Numbered from the stretch's first letter, positions 35,150 to 44,583 are shown. The stretch: DNA of 58,499 nucleotides from an uncultured Pedobacter sp. (GCA_938008555.1 CALLKE010000134.1:1-58499); one strand, 5' to 3'. Program-made: numbers and translations. Notes: generated by a model not told the origin, from the letters alone.

Positions 35150-36465
35150 TGGAAGCCATCAAAAATACATTCCTCCAAACAGAACGTACCGAGGAAATAC
35201 AGGACATCATCGACCGGATGCCTACCAGCTTTGCCAAATGGATATCCATTATTGTGGGATGTTTATTTATCATCCTGATGGTGCTTGGCTGGTTGATCCG
35301 CTATCCTGATATCGTGACGGGGCAAGTAACCATCAATGCCAATAAATCGCCCATCAAATTGGTTGCGAATAGCAATGGTAAATTACATTTGCTCGCTCAG
35401 TCACATCAAAATATTAAGGAAAACGACTACGTAGCGTATATCGAAAGTTCAGCGAACATTGACGATATAAAAAGAGTAAGTGATTTGGTGCGTCATTTCA
35501 ATATCAACTCAAAAAATAGCGTCGACAAGCTGGCTCTTTTTCCAAAAGAGATTTCATTGGGCGAGTTGAATGTGAAGTATTTTGCCTTCATCAATGCCTT
35601 GCAACAACTGGCTAATTATCATCAGGAAAATGTATTTGCCAAACAGCGCGAAATATTTGAACAAATACTGATTAAGCAGCGCGAAATATTACAAGCATCT
35701 AAACAAAAACTGTTTTTGAATAAAGAAAGCTCCATCCTTGTCAAAAAAAATCATACGCGCGATTCCACTTTATTAAATCAAAAAGTATTAGCACGTGCTG
35801 ATTTTGACAAAAGTGAAATGGGTTACCTGAACGCGAAAGACAGCTATCAAAGCATGCTGCGCGAAATCAGTCAGTATAGCCAACAGATCCAGGAAACAGA
35901 AAACAAGCTACAACAAACCAATATACAAGAGCACGAAAAACAGAAACAAATGAGTTTGGATTTGGCTTCATCTTACACTGATTTGGCCGCTCAATTGCAA
36001 AGTTGGGAGCAAAAATACGTTTTCAAATCGCCGATGGATGGTAAAGTTCAGTATTTGAAATTTTGGGTTGATAATCATTTTTTACAAGCTGGCGAAGCTA
36101 TTTTTACCATCGTACCCAACGATGCAAAAATGATGGGACAAGTGAATTTACCTGCCTCGGGTGCAGGCAAAGTAAAGATAGGGCAGGAGGTGATCCTTAA
36201 ACTGGAAAATTATCCCTACGTCGAATACGGATCTATTCGGGGTAAGGTGCGCAACGTTTCGCTAACCACGAATGCCATTCAAACATCCCAAGGCAGTGTT
36301 GAAAACTATTTGATCGCGGTTGATTTACCACACCAACTAAAAACCAATTACGGCGCGCAACTAGATGCCAAATTTGAGATTAAAGGTTTAGCCGAAATTA
36401 TTACCAAAGACAGACGACTGATCGAACGTTTGTTTGATAATCTGAAATATGCTGTGGTGAAATAG
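35149..36465 (+). CDS. HlyD-family membrane fusion protein
   Basis: 438 residues, starting in the stop of the ABC gene (TAATG), so co-translated. One N-terminal membrane anchor (WISIIVGCLFIILMVLGWLI, about 31-50), a split lipoyl-like part (SNGKLHLLAQSHQNIKENDYVAYIES), a long coiled coil (about 130-285, with KQREIFEQILIKQREIL), then the returning lipoyl half and beta barrel (FKSPMDGKVQYLKFWVDN). It bridges the ABC exporter to an outer-membrane channel. No TolC-type gene is in the window, so the outer channel must be encoded elsewhere. Confidence 0.93.
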   Translation: MEAIKNTFLQTERTEEIQDIIDRMPTSFAKWISIIVGCLFIILMVLGWLIRYPDIVTGQVTINANKSPIKLVANSNGKLHLLAQSHQNIKENDYVAYIESSANIDDIKRVSDLVRHFNINSKNSVDKLALFPKEISLGELNVKYFAFINALQQLANYHQENVFAKQREIFEQILIKQREILQASKQKLFLNKESSILVKKNHTRDSTLLNQKVLARADFDKSEMGYLNAKDSYQSMLREISQYSQQIQETENKLQQTNIQEHEKQKQMSLDLASSYTDLAAQLQSWEQKYVFKSPMDGKVQYLKFWVDNHFLQAGEAIFTIVPNDAKMMGQVNLPASGAGKVKIGQEVILKLENYPYVEYGSIRGKVRNVSLTTNAIQTSQGSVENYLIAVDLPHQLKTNYGAQLDAKFEIKGLAEIITKDRRLIERLFDNLKYAVVK

Positions 36466-36528
36466 CTAAAAAAGTATTCCAATTAAACTCGCCAAGGATA
36501 GTTCACGACAAAAAAAACAATTAAACAT

Positions 36529-36685
36529 ATGAAACTCAAAAAATCATACTAGCTTCGGCGATTATTTGCCGTGATTTCGATTTGTTTTCTCTTGTGAAAG
36601 ATAAAACAAATCGTTTGGCTTATTCGTTTAAAGGTATTATTGTCAAACAATTAAAATCAAACAGTATCAACTAAATTCAAGAACT
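36529..36685 (+). pseudogene. Decayed signal-peptide-like reading frame
   Basis: From ATG 36529 the frame reads MKLKKSY, then TAG, then LRRLFAVISICFLL and a TGA, a plausible signal peptide broken by a stop. An alternative one-base shift gives a longer frame of about 48 codons. It lies in the 220-bp leader of the TonB-dependent receptor. Could be the relic of an earlier receptor N-terminus, or chance. Confidence 0.3.
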
Positions 36686-39382
36686 ATGTGTACGATTTTC
36701 ACTCGTTTAGTCTGTTTTATCAGCCTAATTCTACTAACAAATCAAATGACATTTGCTCAAAACATAACTGTTTCGGGTAGTGTTACAGATAAAACAACAG
36801 GTGAACCATTGGCTGGTGTTGCAGTCACAGTGAAGGGCAAAGCTAGGGGTACTTTATCCAATGAAAATGGAATTTTTAAATTAACTACAGCTGAAAAGGC
36901 TCCCTTAACAATTGTTATTTCATATGTAGGGTATCAGCCTTTGGAGAAAACGGTGAATGGTTCTGTGAATGATATGAAAATCCAGATGGAAGAACAGGCA
37001 GTTTTAGGCCAAGAGGTAGTTGTTGCTGCCTCACGTACTCCCGAAAAAATATTGGAATCGCCTGTTTCTATCGAGCGTGTAGGAGCACTTGCTGTGAGGG
37101 AGTCAGCTGCTCCATCTTTTTACGATGCTTTGGTCAATCTGAAAGGAGTTGAATCTAGTACTCAAAGTTTAACCTTCCGTTCGTTGAATACCAGAGGATT
37201 TAATGCGAATGGGAACGTTCGTTTTAATCAATTTATTGATGGTATGGATAATCAAGCCCCAGGCTTAAATTTTTCAGTAGGGAATATCGTAGGTATATCT
37301 GATCTGGATATAGAAAGTGTCGAGTTATTACCTGGAGCATCTTCTGCCTTGTACGGTGCCGGGGGTACGAATGGTACACTAATTATGAATTCAAAAAGTC
37401 CATTTACATATCCTGGTTTAAGTTTTAGCTATAAGATGGGCGCAAACCATGTTGATAATTATGAGCGTACTGCATCTCCATTTGAAGATATGTCATTACG
37501 CTTTGCAAAAGCATGGAATAATAAGTTTGCCCTCAAGACAAATATCTCCTACCTAGAGGCGAACGATTGGCAAGCACAAAACTATTCGGATCTTAACTCC
37601 CCAACAAGTGGTACGCGTGTTACCAATCCAGATTACGATGGTGTTAACGTGTATGGTGATGAAATTAATCACATGTATGTTGGATTGGTAGGTTCCCCAT
37701 TAAATGGACAAACCGTTTCTCGTACTGGATATAATGAGGTGAATACGGTGGATTATGGCACTAGATCATTTAAGACATCTAACTCACTACATTTCAAATT
37801 TGGCAGAGGCTTTGAAGCTATTGCACAAGCAAATTGGGGTACAGGAACTACTATTTACACAGGTACATCACGTTACTCTTTGCGAAATTTTACGATAGGA
37901 CAGTATAAACTGGAATTAAGAGGTGACAATTTCTTTGTGCGTGGATATACTACTAGAGAGAACTCTGGGAATACATATCAAGCGACCGCTTTAGCATCTA
38001 TCATGAATGAGGCTTGGGGCCCTAGCTCAGGCTGGTTTACAACCTATGCTGGTATTTACAATGCGAATGTAGCAGCATTAGGTAATGCAGGTGCTCATGC
38101 TGCAGCTAGAGCAGTTGCTGATGCTAATCGTTTTTTACCAGGAAGTGCAGCTTTTGAGACCGCTAAACAACAAATCGTTAGTCGTCCTATGGGGCAGGGT
38201 GGTGCCAAGTTTAATGATAAATCGAATTTATACCATTACGAGGGTATGTATAATTTCACGAATATGCTCAATAAAGCGGTTGAGATTTTGGCCGGAGCAT
38301 CTTATCGTGTTTATGACTTAAACTCAGAAGGAACCCTTTTTGATGATTTAAACGGTGCAATCACTATTAATGAATATGGAGCATATGTACAAGCAGGTAA
38401 AAAGATATTTCAAGATAAGTTGAAGCTTACAGCGTCTGCCCGTTATGATAAGAGCCAAAATTTTGATGGCCGTGTTACACCAAGAGTTTCTGCAGTTTAT
38501 ACAGTAGCTCGTAATAATAATATTCGTGCTTCTTACCAGACAGGTTTCCGTAACCCGACTAATCAGGATCAGTACATCAATTTAATCGTTAAAGCGAATA
38601 CACGTCTAATTGCTAGTCTGCCGGCGATGTTGAATCAAAATAATTTGATTGCAAATCCGGGATATACGCAAGCTAGTGTTAATCAATATGAGGCATCTAT
38701 TGTTGCAGGAACACCCAATCCTGCTGTTTTACAAAAATATATTTTTGGTAACCTTGGGCCAGAGAGTGTACAGGCTTACGAGTTAGGCTATAAAGGGTTA
38801 CTGACCGATAGGTTATTAGTGGATGTTTCTGGTTATTATAATGCATACAAAGATTTCATCTCTCAACTAACATTGGTTCAACCTGGATCACCAGTTACAG
38901 ACGATCCGGCTGGAATATCTACGGGAAAGACATTCATAACCTATGTAAACAATCCAGATAAAGTAGAATCTTATGGAGGTGCTTTAGGTATAGATTATAA
39001 AGTAGGTAGATTTAATCTATCTGCAAATGGATCATACAGTGCATTAGGGAATGGAAATGACCCGATAGCAACGGAATTCAATACACCTAAATACCGCTTC
39101 AATGTAGGTGTAGCAAGCCGCGAAATTGCCAAGAATCTAGGCTTTAGTACTGTTTACAGATGGCAAGATCAATACCTATGGTCATCTACTTTTGTGACAG
39201 GAAATGTTCCGGCTTATGGTACTTTAGATGCACAAGTGAGTCTAAAACTTCCAGCGTATAATTCAACAATTAAGTTTGGTGGAACAAACTTGCTCAATAA
39301 ATACTATTTTACATCGTATGGAAACCCTCAAGTGGGTGGTATGTATTATGTAGCAGTGATATTTGATCAATTCATGAAATAA
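36686..39382 (+). CDS. TonB-dependent outer-membrane receptor
   Basis: 898 residues. Signal peptide 1-24 (cut after TFAQ), a carboxypeptidase-regulatory-like domain to about residue 105 (VSGSVTDKTTGEPLAGVAVTVKG, ISYVGYQPLEK), then the plug (VVAASRTPEKILESPVSIERV, LNTRGFNANGNVRF, VELLPGASSALYGAGGTNGTL) and a 22-strand-type barrel with ELGYKGLLTDRLLVDVSGYYNAYKDF. It imports an unknown ligand using TonB energy. It lacks a SusD partner, so is not a Sus-type pair. Ligand cannot be named. Lies 220 bp after the exporter and could be unrelated to it. Confidence 0.94.
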   Translation: MCTIFTRLVCFISLILLTNQMTFAQNITVSGSVTDKTTGEPLAGVAVTVKGKARGTLSNENGIFKLTTAEKAPLTIVISYVGYQPLEKTVNGSVNDMKIQMEEQAVLGQEVVVAASRTPEKILESPVSIERVGALAVRESAAPSFYDALVNLKGVESSTQSLTFRSLNTRGFNANGNVRFNQFIDGMDNQAPGLNFSVGNIVGISDLDIESVELLPGASSALYGAGGTNGTLIMNSKSPFTYPGLSFSYKMGANHVDNYERTASPFEDMSLRFAKAWNNKFALKTNISYLEANDWQAQNYSDLNSPTSGTRVTNPDYDGVNVYGDEINHMYVGLVGSPLNGQTVSRTGYNEVNTVDYGTRSFKTSNSLHFKFGRGFEAIAQANWGTGTTIYTGTSRYSLRNFTIGQYKLELRGDNFFVRGYTTRENSGNTYQATALASIMNEAWGPSSGWFTTYAGIYNANVAALGNAGAHAAARAVADANRFLPGSAAFETAKQQIVSRPMGQGGAKFNDKSNLYHYEGMYNFTNMLNKAVEILAGASYRVYDLNSEGTLFDDLNGAITINEYGAYVQAGKKIFQDKLKLTASARYDKSQNFDGRVTPRVSAVYTVARNNNIRASYQTGFRNPTNQDQYINLIVKANTRLIASLPAMLNQNNLIANPGYTQASVNQYEASIVAGTPNPAVLQKYIFGNLGPESVQAYELGYKGLLTDRLLVDVSGYYNAYKDFISQLTLVQPGSPVTDDPAGISTGKTFITYVNNPDKVESYGGALGIDYKVGRFNLSANGSYSALGNGNDPIATEFNTPKYRFNVGVASREIAKNLGFSTVYRWQDQYLWSSTFVTGNVPAYGTLDAQVSLKLPAYNSTIKFGGTNLLNKYYFTSYGNPQVGGMYYVAVIFDQFMK

Positions 39383-39390
39383 GAATAGCC

Positions 39391-39448
39391 GCTTGCTCAC
39401 AGAAAAGCCCATTCTTTAAATAGAGAATGGGCTTTTCTGTGAGCAAGC
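39391..39448. terminator. Very strong bidirectional terminator, 25-bp perfect stem
   Basis: Bases 39391-39415 and 39424-39448 are exact reverse complements (arms start GCTTGCTCACAG), with an 8-base loop TTAAATAG. It lies between convergent genes. The stem is longer than usual and extends past one bulge into ATAGC/TAT. Confidence 0.88.
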
Positions 39449-39486
39449 TATTTGATTTGTTTAGAGTTAAGGATGGTTAGGAGATC

Positions 39487-39960
39487 TCAACTTAAAACGG
39501 ATTCTGTCAATTCCCCAATATCTTCATTCCAACAATCTGGATTTTGATTAATAAAATCATTCATTAATTGTTTGGCTTCATCTAAATCTAGATTAATCAC
39601 TTCAATACCACGGCTTCGCATATAATCTTCACCTCCTTTAAATGTTTCATTCTCGGCGAATACTACTCGTGGTATTTTGTATAATAAAATAGCACCAGTG
39701 CACATATCGCAAGGAGAAAGGGTGGAGTAAATAGTTGCTTTCGCATAGTCAGAGGCACTTAGTCTTCCCGCATTTTTGAGGCAATCCATTTCACCATGTA
39801 ATACAGGGTCACCTTGTTGGATTCGTTGATTATGTCCACGTCCCACTATTTTTTTATCAATAACGAGAACACTACCGATTGGAATCCCACCCTGCTGAGC
39901 ACTTAAAGCTGCTTCTTTGATGCCCTCATTCATGAAATACAAATCTTCTTCTTTTGTCAT
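39487..39960 (-). CDS. Nucleoside/cytosine deaminase (fungal FCY1-like)
   Basis: 157 residues. Zinc deaminase motifs: His55 and catalytic Glu57 in LHGEMD, Cys84 and Cys87 in LSPCDMCTGAI. Much of the sequence (RGHNQR, LHGE, SPCDMCTGAI, IPRVVFAENETFKGG and the C-terminal WNEDIGE) lines up with yeast cytosine deaminase rather than with TadA or Cdd, so deamination of cytosine (or guanine-like bases) is the best guess. It is divergent from the adenine deaminase gene, which suggests a shared base-salvage role. Confidence 0.88.
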   Translation of the reverse strand: MTKEEDLYFMNEGIKEAALSAQQGGIPIGSVLVIDKKIVGRGHNQRIQQGDPVLHGEMDCLKNAGRLSASDYAKATIYSTLSPCDMCTGAILLYKIPRVVFAENETFKGGEDYMRSRGIEVINLDLDEAKQLMNDFINQNPDCWNEDIGELTESVLS

Positions 39961-40085
39961 AATTGATTGTTAGGAATTAAATAATTGGTGAGTTGAATCT
40001 GCGAAGATTATAAAAACTTCTTCGATAATAATCATTCATCATTTTAATGATAACTTGGCCACGCTTTTTAAACGAAGGATATACC

Positions 40086-41732
40086 ATGGAGTTTACAATT
40101 AGTGGAAATATAGTCGATGTAGTTCATCAAGAAATTTTTTCTGGGGAAATCACCATTAAGAATGGACGAATTAATCAAATTTTAAAAAAATCAGTTGATA
40201 GCAATCAATACCTCATTCCAGGTTTTGTAGATGCCCATATCCACATTGAGAGTTCGATGTTGATACCATCTGAATTTGCGCGATTAGCTGTCACGCACGG
40301 TACAATAGCGACTGTTTCTGATCCACATGAAATTGCCAACGTTCTGGGACTCGATGGAGTAAAATACATGATTGAGAATGGGGAAAAAGTTCCTTTTAAA
40401 TTTTATTTCGGAGCACCTTCTTGCGTTCCCGCCACTAAATTTGAAACGGCAGGTGCTGAGATAGGGGTGGATGAAATTGAAGAAATGATGCAATGGCCAG
40501 AGGTTAAGTACTTGGCAGAAATGATGAATTTTCCAGGTGTTCTGTTTGAGGATGAAGAGGTGATGTCGAAAATTGCATCTGCAAAAAAACATCATAAGCC
40601 TGTAGACGGGCATGCTCCTGGATTACGTGGGGAAGATGCTCGAAAATACATTGAGGCTGGAATTAGCACCGATCACGAATGCTTTACAAAGGAAGAGGCT
40701 CTAGATAAGCTCAACTTTGGGATGAAAATCTTGATCCGAGAGGGGAGTGCAGCTAAAAACTTTGAAGCACTTATCTCTCTATTGAATGAGTATCCTGATC
40801 AGGTGATGTTCTGTTCAGATGACAAACATCCCAATGAATTGGTTATTGGCCACTTGAATGAAATTGCAGCCCGAGCAGTTGAAAAAGGTATTGCTCCGAT
40901 GAAAGTTCTTCGAGCGCTCAGTTACAATCCGATCAAGCATTATAAGCTTGACGTGGGTTTATTGCAGATTAATGATCCTGCAGATTTTATTTTAGTCAAT
41001 AATCTGGTGGACTTTCATGTTTCGAAAACATATATCAATGGAGAACTAGTTGCCAATGAGGGAAAAAGTAATATCATATCGGTATCCGAAAAAGTCGTTA
41101 ACCAGTTCGATTGTCAATTGGTTTCAGAAAAAGATATGGAGGTATTTGCTGATTCTACCCAGGTACAGGTAATCGAAGCTATGGATGGTCAATTAATTAC
41201 CCACAAATTAATGAAGGAGCTTAAAATCACGGATGGTAAACTCCAGTCAGATGTTGATCAGGATATTCTTAAACTAGTTGTTGTTAATAGATACCATCCT
41301 GCGAAACCAGCCATTGCCTTTGTTAAAAATTTTGGCTTAAAGCAAGGAGCTATTGCGTCTAGTGTTGCACACGATAGCCATAATATTATTTCTGTTGGTG
41401 TTGACGATACTGAAATTGTGAAAGCAATTAATTTGGTGATCAAATCAAAAGGAGGAGTCTCATTCAGTCAGGGGCTCGATCAGATGATTTTGGCTCTGCC
41501 AGTGGCTGGTTTGATGAGCAATGAAGATGGTTATGAAGTAGCAGAAAAATATGCTGTTTTAGATCAAAAATCAAAAGAAGTAGGTTCAACGCTTTCGGCG
41601 CCATACATGACACTTTCTTTCTTGGCTTTATTAGTGATCCCCGAACTTAAATTAAGTGATAAAGGATTATTTGATGGTAAAAAATTTCAGTTTACATCTT
41701 TGTATTTGCCTAAGCAGGTTTCTACTTCTTGA
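40086..41732 (+). CDS. ade: Adenine deaminase
   Basis: 548 residues from ATG 40086 (MEFTISGNIVDV); a longer frame to 40047 is unlikely. It converts adenine to hypoxanthine. Amidohydrolase motifs: YLIPGFVDAHIHIESSM, TIATVSDPHEIANVLG, GHAPGLRG, ISTDHECFT and FCSDDKHP (metal ligands), with the C-terminal ASSVAHDSHNIISVG typical of AdeC-type enzymes. Divergent from the cytosine-type deaminase; the 3' end overlaps the next, convergent gene by 11 bp. Confidence 0.95.
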   Translation: MEFTISGNIVDVVHQEIFSGEITIKNGRINQILKKSVDSNQYLIPGFVDAHIHIESSMLIPSEFARLAVTHGTIATVSDPHEIANVLGLDGVKYMIENGEKVPFKFYFGAPSCVPATKFETAGAEIGVDEIEEMMQWPEVKYLAEMMNFPGVLFEDEEVMSKIASAKKHHKPVDGHAPGLRGEDARKYIEAGISTDHECFTKEEALDKLNFGMKILIREGSAAKNFEALISLLNEYPDQVMFCSDDKHPNELVIGHLNEIAARAVEKGIAPMKVLRALSYNPIKHYKLDVGLLQINDPADFILVNNLVDFHVSKTYINGELVANEGKSNIISVSEKVVNQFDCQLVSEKDMEVFADSTQVQVIEAMDGQLITHKLMKELKITDGKLQSDVDQDILKLVVVNRYHPAKPAIAFVKNFGLKQGAIASSVAHDSHNIISVGVDDTEIVKAINLVIKSKGGVSFSQGLDQMILALPVAGLMSNEDGYEVAEKYAVLDQKSKEVGSTLSAPYMTLSFLALLVIPELKLSDKGLFDGKKFQFTSLYLPKQVSTS

Positions 41733-42339
41733 TGTATTTCCAATTTCTTGGCTTGCCTTCACTCAGCCACTCGAGTGCAGTGTTCATTCTTTTTTGACGA
41801 GTTACTTCTGTTTTTGCTTCGGTGATCCATTCCACATATTCTTTTTGATGATAGTGACTAAACTGATCGAAAGTAGTTTTTGCCTGAGGATTTTTATCCA
41901 GGGCTTGAGTGAAATAGGCAGGTATTATTAACTCACTTTTTGAGCGATTGGCACGTTTCTTCGCGATTGTGATACCACGTTCATTCAACAAAATGGCATT
42001 TTGGATATAGTCTATTAAAATGGAATCTTTTGGCAAATCAGTGAGAGTTGTTAGTCGACCTAGCTGGCCCATTACTTCTTTATCAGCACTTTTTTTCAAT
42101 AAATGATGAGGGTCTGGTAAAAGCGCACGTTTCCAAAATCCAAAGGAGCAATGATGCTGAAAGGAGGCCATATAGCAGACATCCCCTTTATATCCCCAAA
42201 AAGGAAATCCCCATTTAATGGTTTCTGTAATATCAGGAGAAGCTTTGTGTACTAATTCGCGTAGATGCTTGAGTAAGGGTTTTGCAAATTCAGCGGCACC
42301 TTCAATATAAAGATCGACACGTTGATCAAATTTTTCCAT
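41722..42339 (-). CDS. YdeI/OmdA-type DUF1801 protein
   Basis: 205 residues. The first part (FDQRVDLYIEGAAEFAKPLLKHLRELVHK, TIKWGFPFWGYKGDVCYMASFQHHCSFGFWK) is the DUF1801 fold of YdeI-like proteins; the C-terminal part (about 145-200, with FDQFSHYHQKEYVEWITEAKTEVTRQKRM) is the bacteriocin-protection OmdA-type tail. Biochemical role unknown. It overlaps the ade stop codon region by 11 bp on the other strand. Confidence 0.88.
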   Translation of the reverse strand: MEKFDQRVDLYIEGAAEFAKPLLKHLRELVHKASPDITETIKWGFPFWGYKGDVCYMASFQHHCSFGFWKRALLPDPHHLLKKSADKEVMGQLGRLTTLTDLPKDSILIDYIQNAILLNERGITIAKKRANRSKSELIIPAYFTQALDKNPQAKTTFDQFSHYHQKEYVEWITEAKTEVTRQKRMNTALEWLSEGKPRNWKYIKK

Positions 42340-42353
42340 GAACTAAAAATACC

Positions 42354-42394
42354 AAAAAGCCCCGCTTCATCATTAAGACGAGCGAGGCTTTTTT
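42354..42394 (-). terminator. Rho-independent terminator for gap
   Basis: On the minus strand AAAAAAGCCTCGCT pairs with AGCGGGGCTTTTT across a 13-base loop, with one mismatched pair, and T-rich sequence follows. Placed just after the gap stop. Confidence 0.85.
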
Positions 42395-42409
42395 GTATCT
42401 TATTAAATT

Positions 42410-43405
42410 TTAAAGGGTATTCATGTATTGAATCAAGTCAATCAATTTGTTTGAATAAGCCCACTCATTATCATACCATGAAACAACTTTTACAAAGTTG
42501 TCATTAAGAGCAATACCAGCTTTTGCGTCAAAAATAGACGTGCGTGCGTCACTTACGAAATCTTGTGATACCACATCATCTTCTGTGTATCCTAAAATTC
42601 CTTTTAGTTCACCTTCGGATGCTTGTTTCATTGCTTTTTTGACATCCTCGTACGTAGCTTTCTTCTCCAGACGAACTGTTAAATCGACCACAGATACATT
42701 GGCTACCGGTACACGAAAAGACATTCCTGTCAATTTGCCTTTCAATTCTGGGATTACTAAAGCCGCTGCTTTGGCAGCACCTGTGGAGGAAGGAATGATA
42801 TTCTGGTAAGCTCCACGACCACCACGCCAATCCTTTGCGGAAGGACTGTCCACTGTTTTTTGGGTAGCTGTTACTGCATGAATAGTACTCATTAAACCCT
42901 CTACAATACCGAATGAATCATTCAAAACTTTAGCAATAGGGGCCAAGCAATTGGTTGTGCATGATGCATTTGAAACGATAGTTTGTGCAGCTGTTAATTT
43001 TTTATGATTTACACCCATCACAAAAGTTGGAGTATCATCTTTAGCTGGAGCAGACATAACGACTTTCTTGGCTCCTGCTTGAATATGTTTTTGTGCATCG
43101 ACTTGGGTTAAAAACAGGCCGGTTGACTCGATGATTGTTTCTGCCCCAATAGCATCCCATTTTAAGTTGGCAGGATCTCGTTCAGCAGTTACACGAATCG
43201 TTTTTCCATTTACAACAAGGTTCCCATTTTCCACGCTTATGGTTCCTTTAAATGGACCATGTGTAGAATCATATTTCAACATATAGGCCATATACTCTGG
43301 ATCTACCAAATCATTAATACCTACAACTTCGACATCACGACGTTCACTCGCGGCTCTAAAAGCCAATCGGCCAATACGCCCAAACCCATTAATTCCTATT
43401 TTCAT
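42410..43405 (-). CDS. gap: Glyceraldehyde-3-phosphate dehydrogenase
   Basis: 331 residues. Phosphorylating, NAD-type GAPDH of glycolysis: GINGFGRIGRLAFRAA nucleotide-binding start, the catalytic SNASCTTNCLAP (active Cys), HAVTATQKTVDSPSAKDWRGGR, the SSTGAAKAAALVIPELKGKLTGMSFRVP segment and the C-terminal WYDNEWAYSNKLIDL. Standard length. Separate unit with its own terminator. Confidence 0.97.
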   Translation of the reverse strand: MKIGINGFGRIGRLAFRAASERRDVEVVGINDLVDPEYMAYMLKYDSTHGPFKGTISVENGNLVVNGKTIRVTAERDPANLKWDAIGAETIIESTGLFLTQVDAQKHIQAGAKKVVMSAPAKDDTPTFVMGVNHKKLTAAQTIVSNASCTTNCLAPIAKVLNDSFGIVEGLMSTIHAVTATQKTVDSPSAKDWRGGRGAYQNIIPSSTGAAKAAALVIPELKGKLTGMSFRVPVANVSVVDLTVRLEKKATYEDVKKAMKQASEGELKGILGYTEDDVVSQDFVSDARTSIFDAKAGIALNDNFVKVVSWYDNEWAYSNKLIDLIQYMNTL

Positions 43406-43475
43406 TCTATATTTTGTTAAATTGTTTTGAATACTGATGAACTAATCACATCACCTGTTTTTAAAGATGATGTGG

Positions 43476-44327
43476 TTAGCTTTTGCTTAAATAATAATCC
43501 ACTAAATGATTGATTGGCTCTTTAATAATGGAGTCAATATGTGTATGATAAGTGTCCGAGACTTCATGTAACCATGGCTCAAAATTCGAGGCAATTGTGC
43601 CTACAAGATGAATAGGGGCATGTGGATATTTTTTTCTCAAGGGTAGGATCGTTGTATAAAAAAAATCCTGGAACCCTTTTATTGCTATCCCCTTGATAAA
43701 AGGATCTGTTTTATTTTCCAATAAAAAATCCGAAAAATGACCTAAAAATAATGTGGTATGTGTATGTCTGTATACTTTGTCAAGTACTTGTTTTTGATCC
43801 AGATCAAACCTTTTTTTTAATTTATTATGAATTGAGGGAGGTAGTGTTTCGTTTAAATAGTGTTTTAGCAGAATACGTCCCATCCAATTAGCCGATCCTT
43901 CATCGGCCAGAATATATCCGAGCCCAAAGTTGTTATTTTTTATTTTTTTACCATCAAAGTAGGCAGCATTAGAGCCATTCCCAAGTATACCGACAATTCC
44001 ACATTGCTTACCGCAGGCAGCTAAAGCAGCAGCTTTTATATCATGGTCTACCAATACTTTCCCATTTTTGAAAAAATTACCAAATAAATCAGCCATCATT
44101 TTCTTTTGCTCTTTTGAGAAGGTTCCTGCCCCAAAAAAATAAATGCGATTAATGTTCTCCGCATGGTTAATTAGATTGATATTCTTGTTGAAGATATTGT
44201 TAATATATTTTTCATCATCAAGTGAAGGATTAATACCTGCAGTTTTGAAAGAACAAATAACAGCGTCTTTTTTTTGTGCAAGCTTCCAGTTAGCAGTATG
44301 CGAATCACTATATATTACAGCTATCAT
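43476..44327 (-). CDS. Divergent BadF/GlcNAc-kinase-like protein
   Basis: 283 residues, clearly a paralogue of the 45326 gene (FGAGTFSKEQKKMMADLF; VLVDHDIKAAALAACG; GILGNGSNAAYFDG; LGYILADEGSANWMGRILLKHYL; HLVGTIASNFEPWL). However, the phosphate-1 loop that should read DGGSTKT is replaced by YSDSHTANWKL, without the glycines and Lys, so sugar or ATP phosphate binding may be altered. It could be a sensor or a kinase of changed activity. Separated from its paralogue by a divergent regulator gene. Confidence 0.78.
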   Translation of the reverse strand: MIAVIYSDSHTANWKLAQKKDAVICSFKTAGINPSLDDEKYINNIFNKNINLINHAENINRIYFFGAGTFSKEQKKMMADLFGNFFKNGKVLVDHDIKAAALAACGKQCGIVGILGNGSNAAYFDGKKIKNNNFGLGYILADEGSANWMGRILLKHYLNETLPPSIHNKLKKRFDLDQKQVLDKVYRHTHTTLFLGHFSDFLLENKTDPFIKGIAIKGFQDFFYTTILPLRKKYPHAPIHLVGTIASNFEPWLHEVSDTYHTHIDSIIKEPINHLVDYYLSKS

Positions 44328-44554
44328 TATTAGTGTATTAGAATGAGAGGAAGAACATATCTAGTTTTAGGATCAGTAATTTCAAATGTGATTGCTACTT
44401 AATGGTTCTAGAACAACATTGGGAGTATGGAAATGATTTATTATTAATGCTTCTTATATAGAAGATTTAACCAACAAATATAGTGTGTATTAATTACCCT
44501 AAATACTTTTTTAATATTTTTTTGTTTAATCTATTAAATAGGTATACATTCCTA

Positions 44555-44562
44555 TATATTTG
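44555..44562 (+). promoter_or_regulatory. -7 promoter box for the Nudix-type regulator
   Basis: TATATTTG matches TAnnTTTG 21 bp before the TTG start of the regulator; no good TTTG -33 element at normal spacing. Confidence 0.5.
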
Positions 44563-44583
44563 CCACTCAAAATGTAAAATGTC

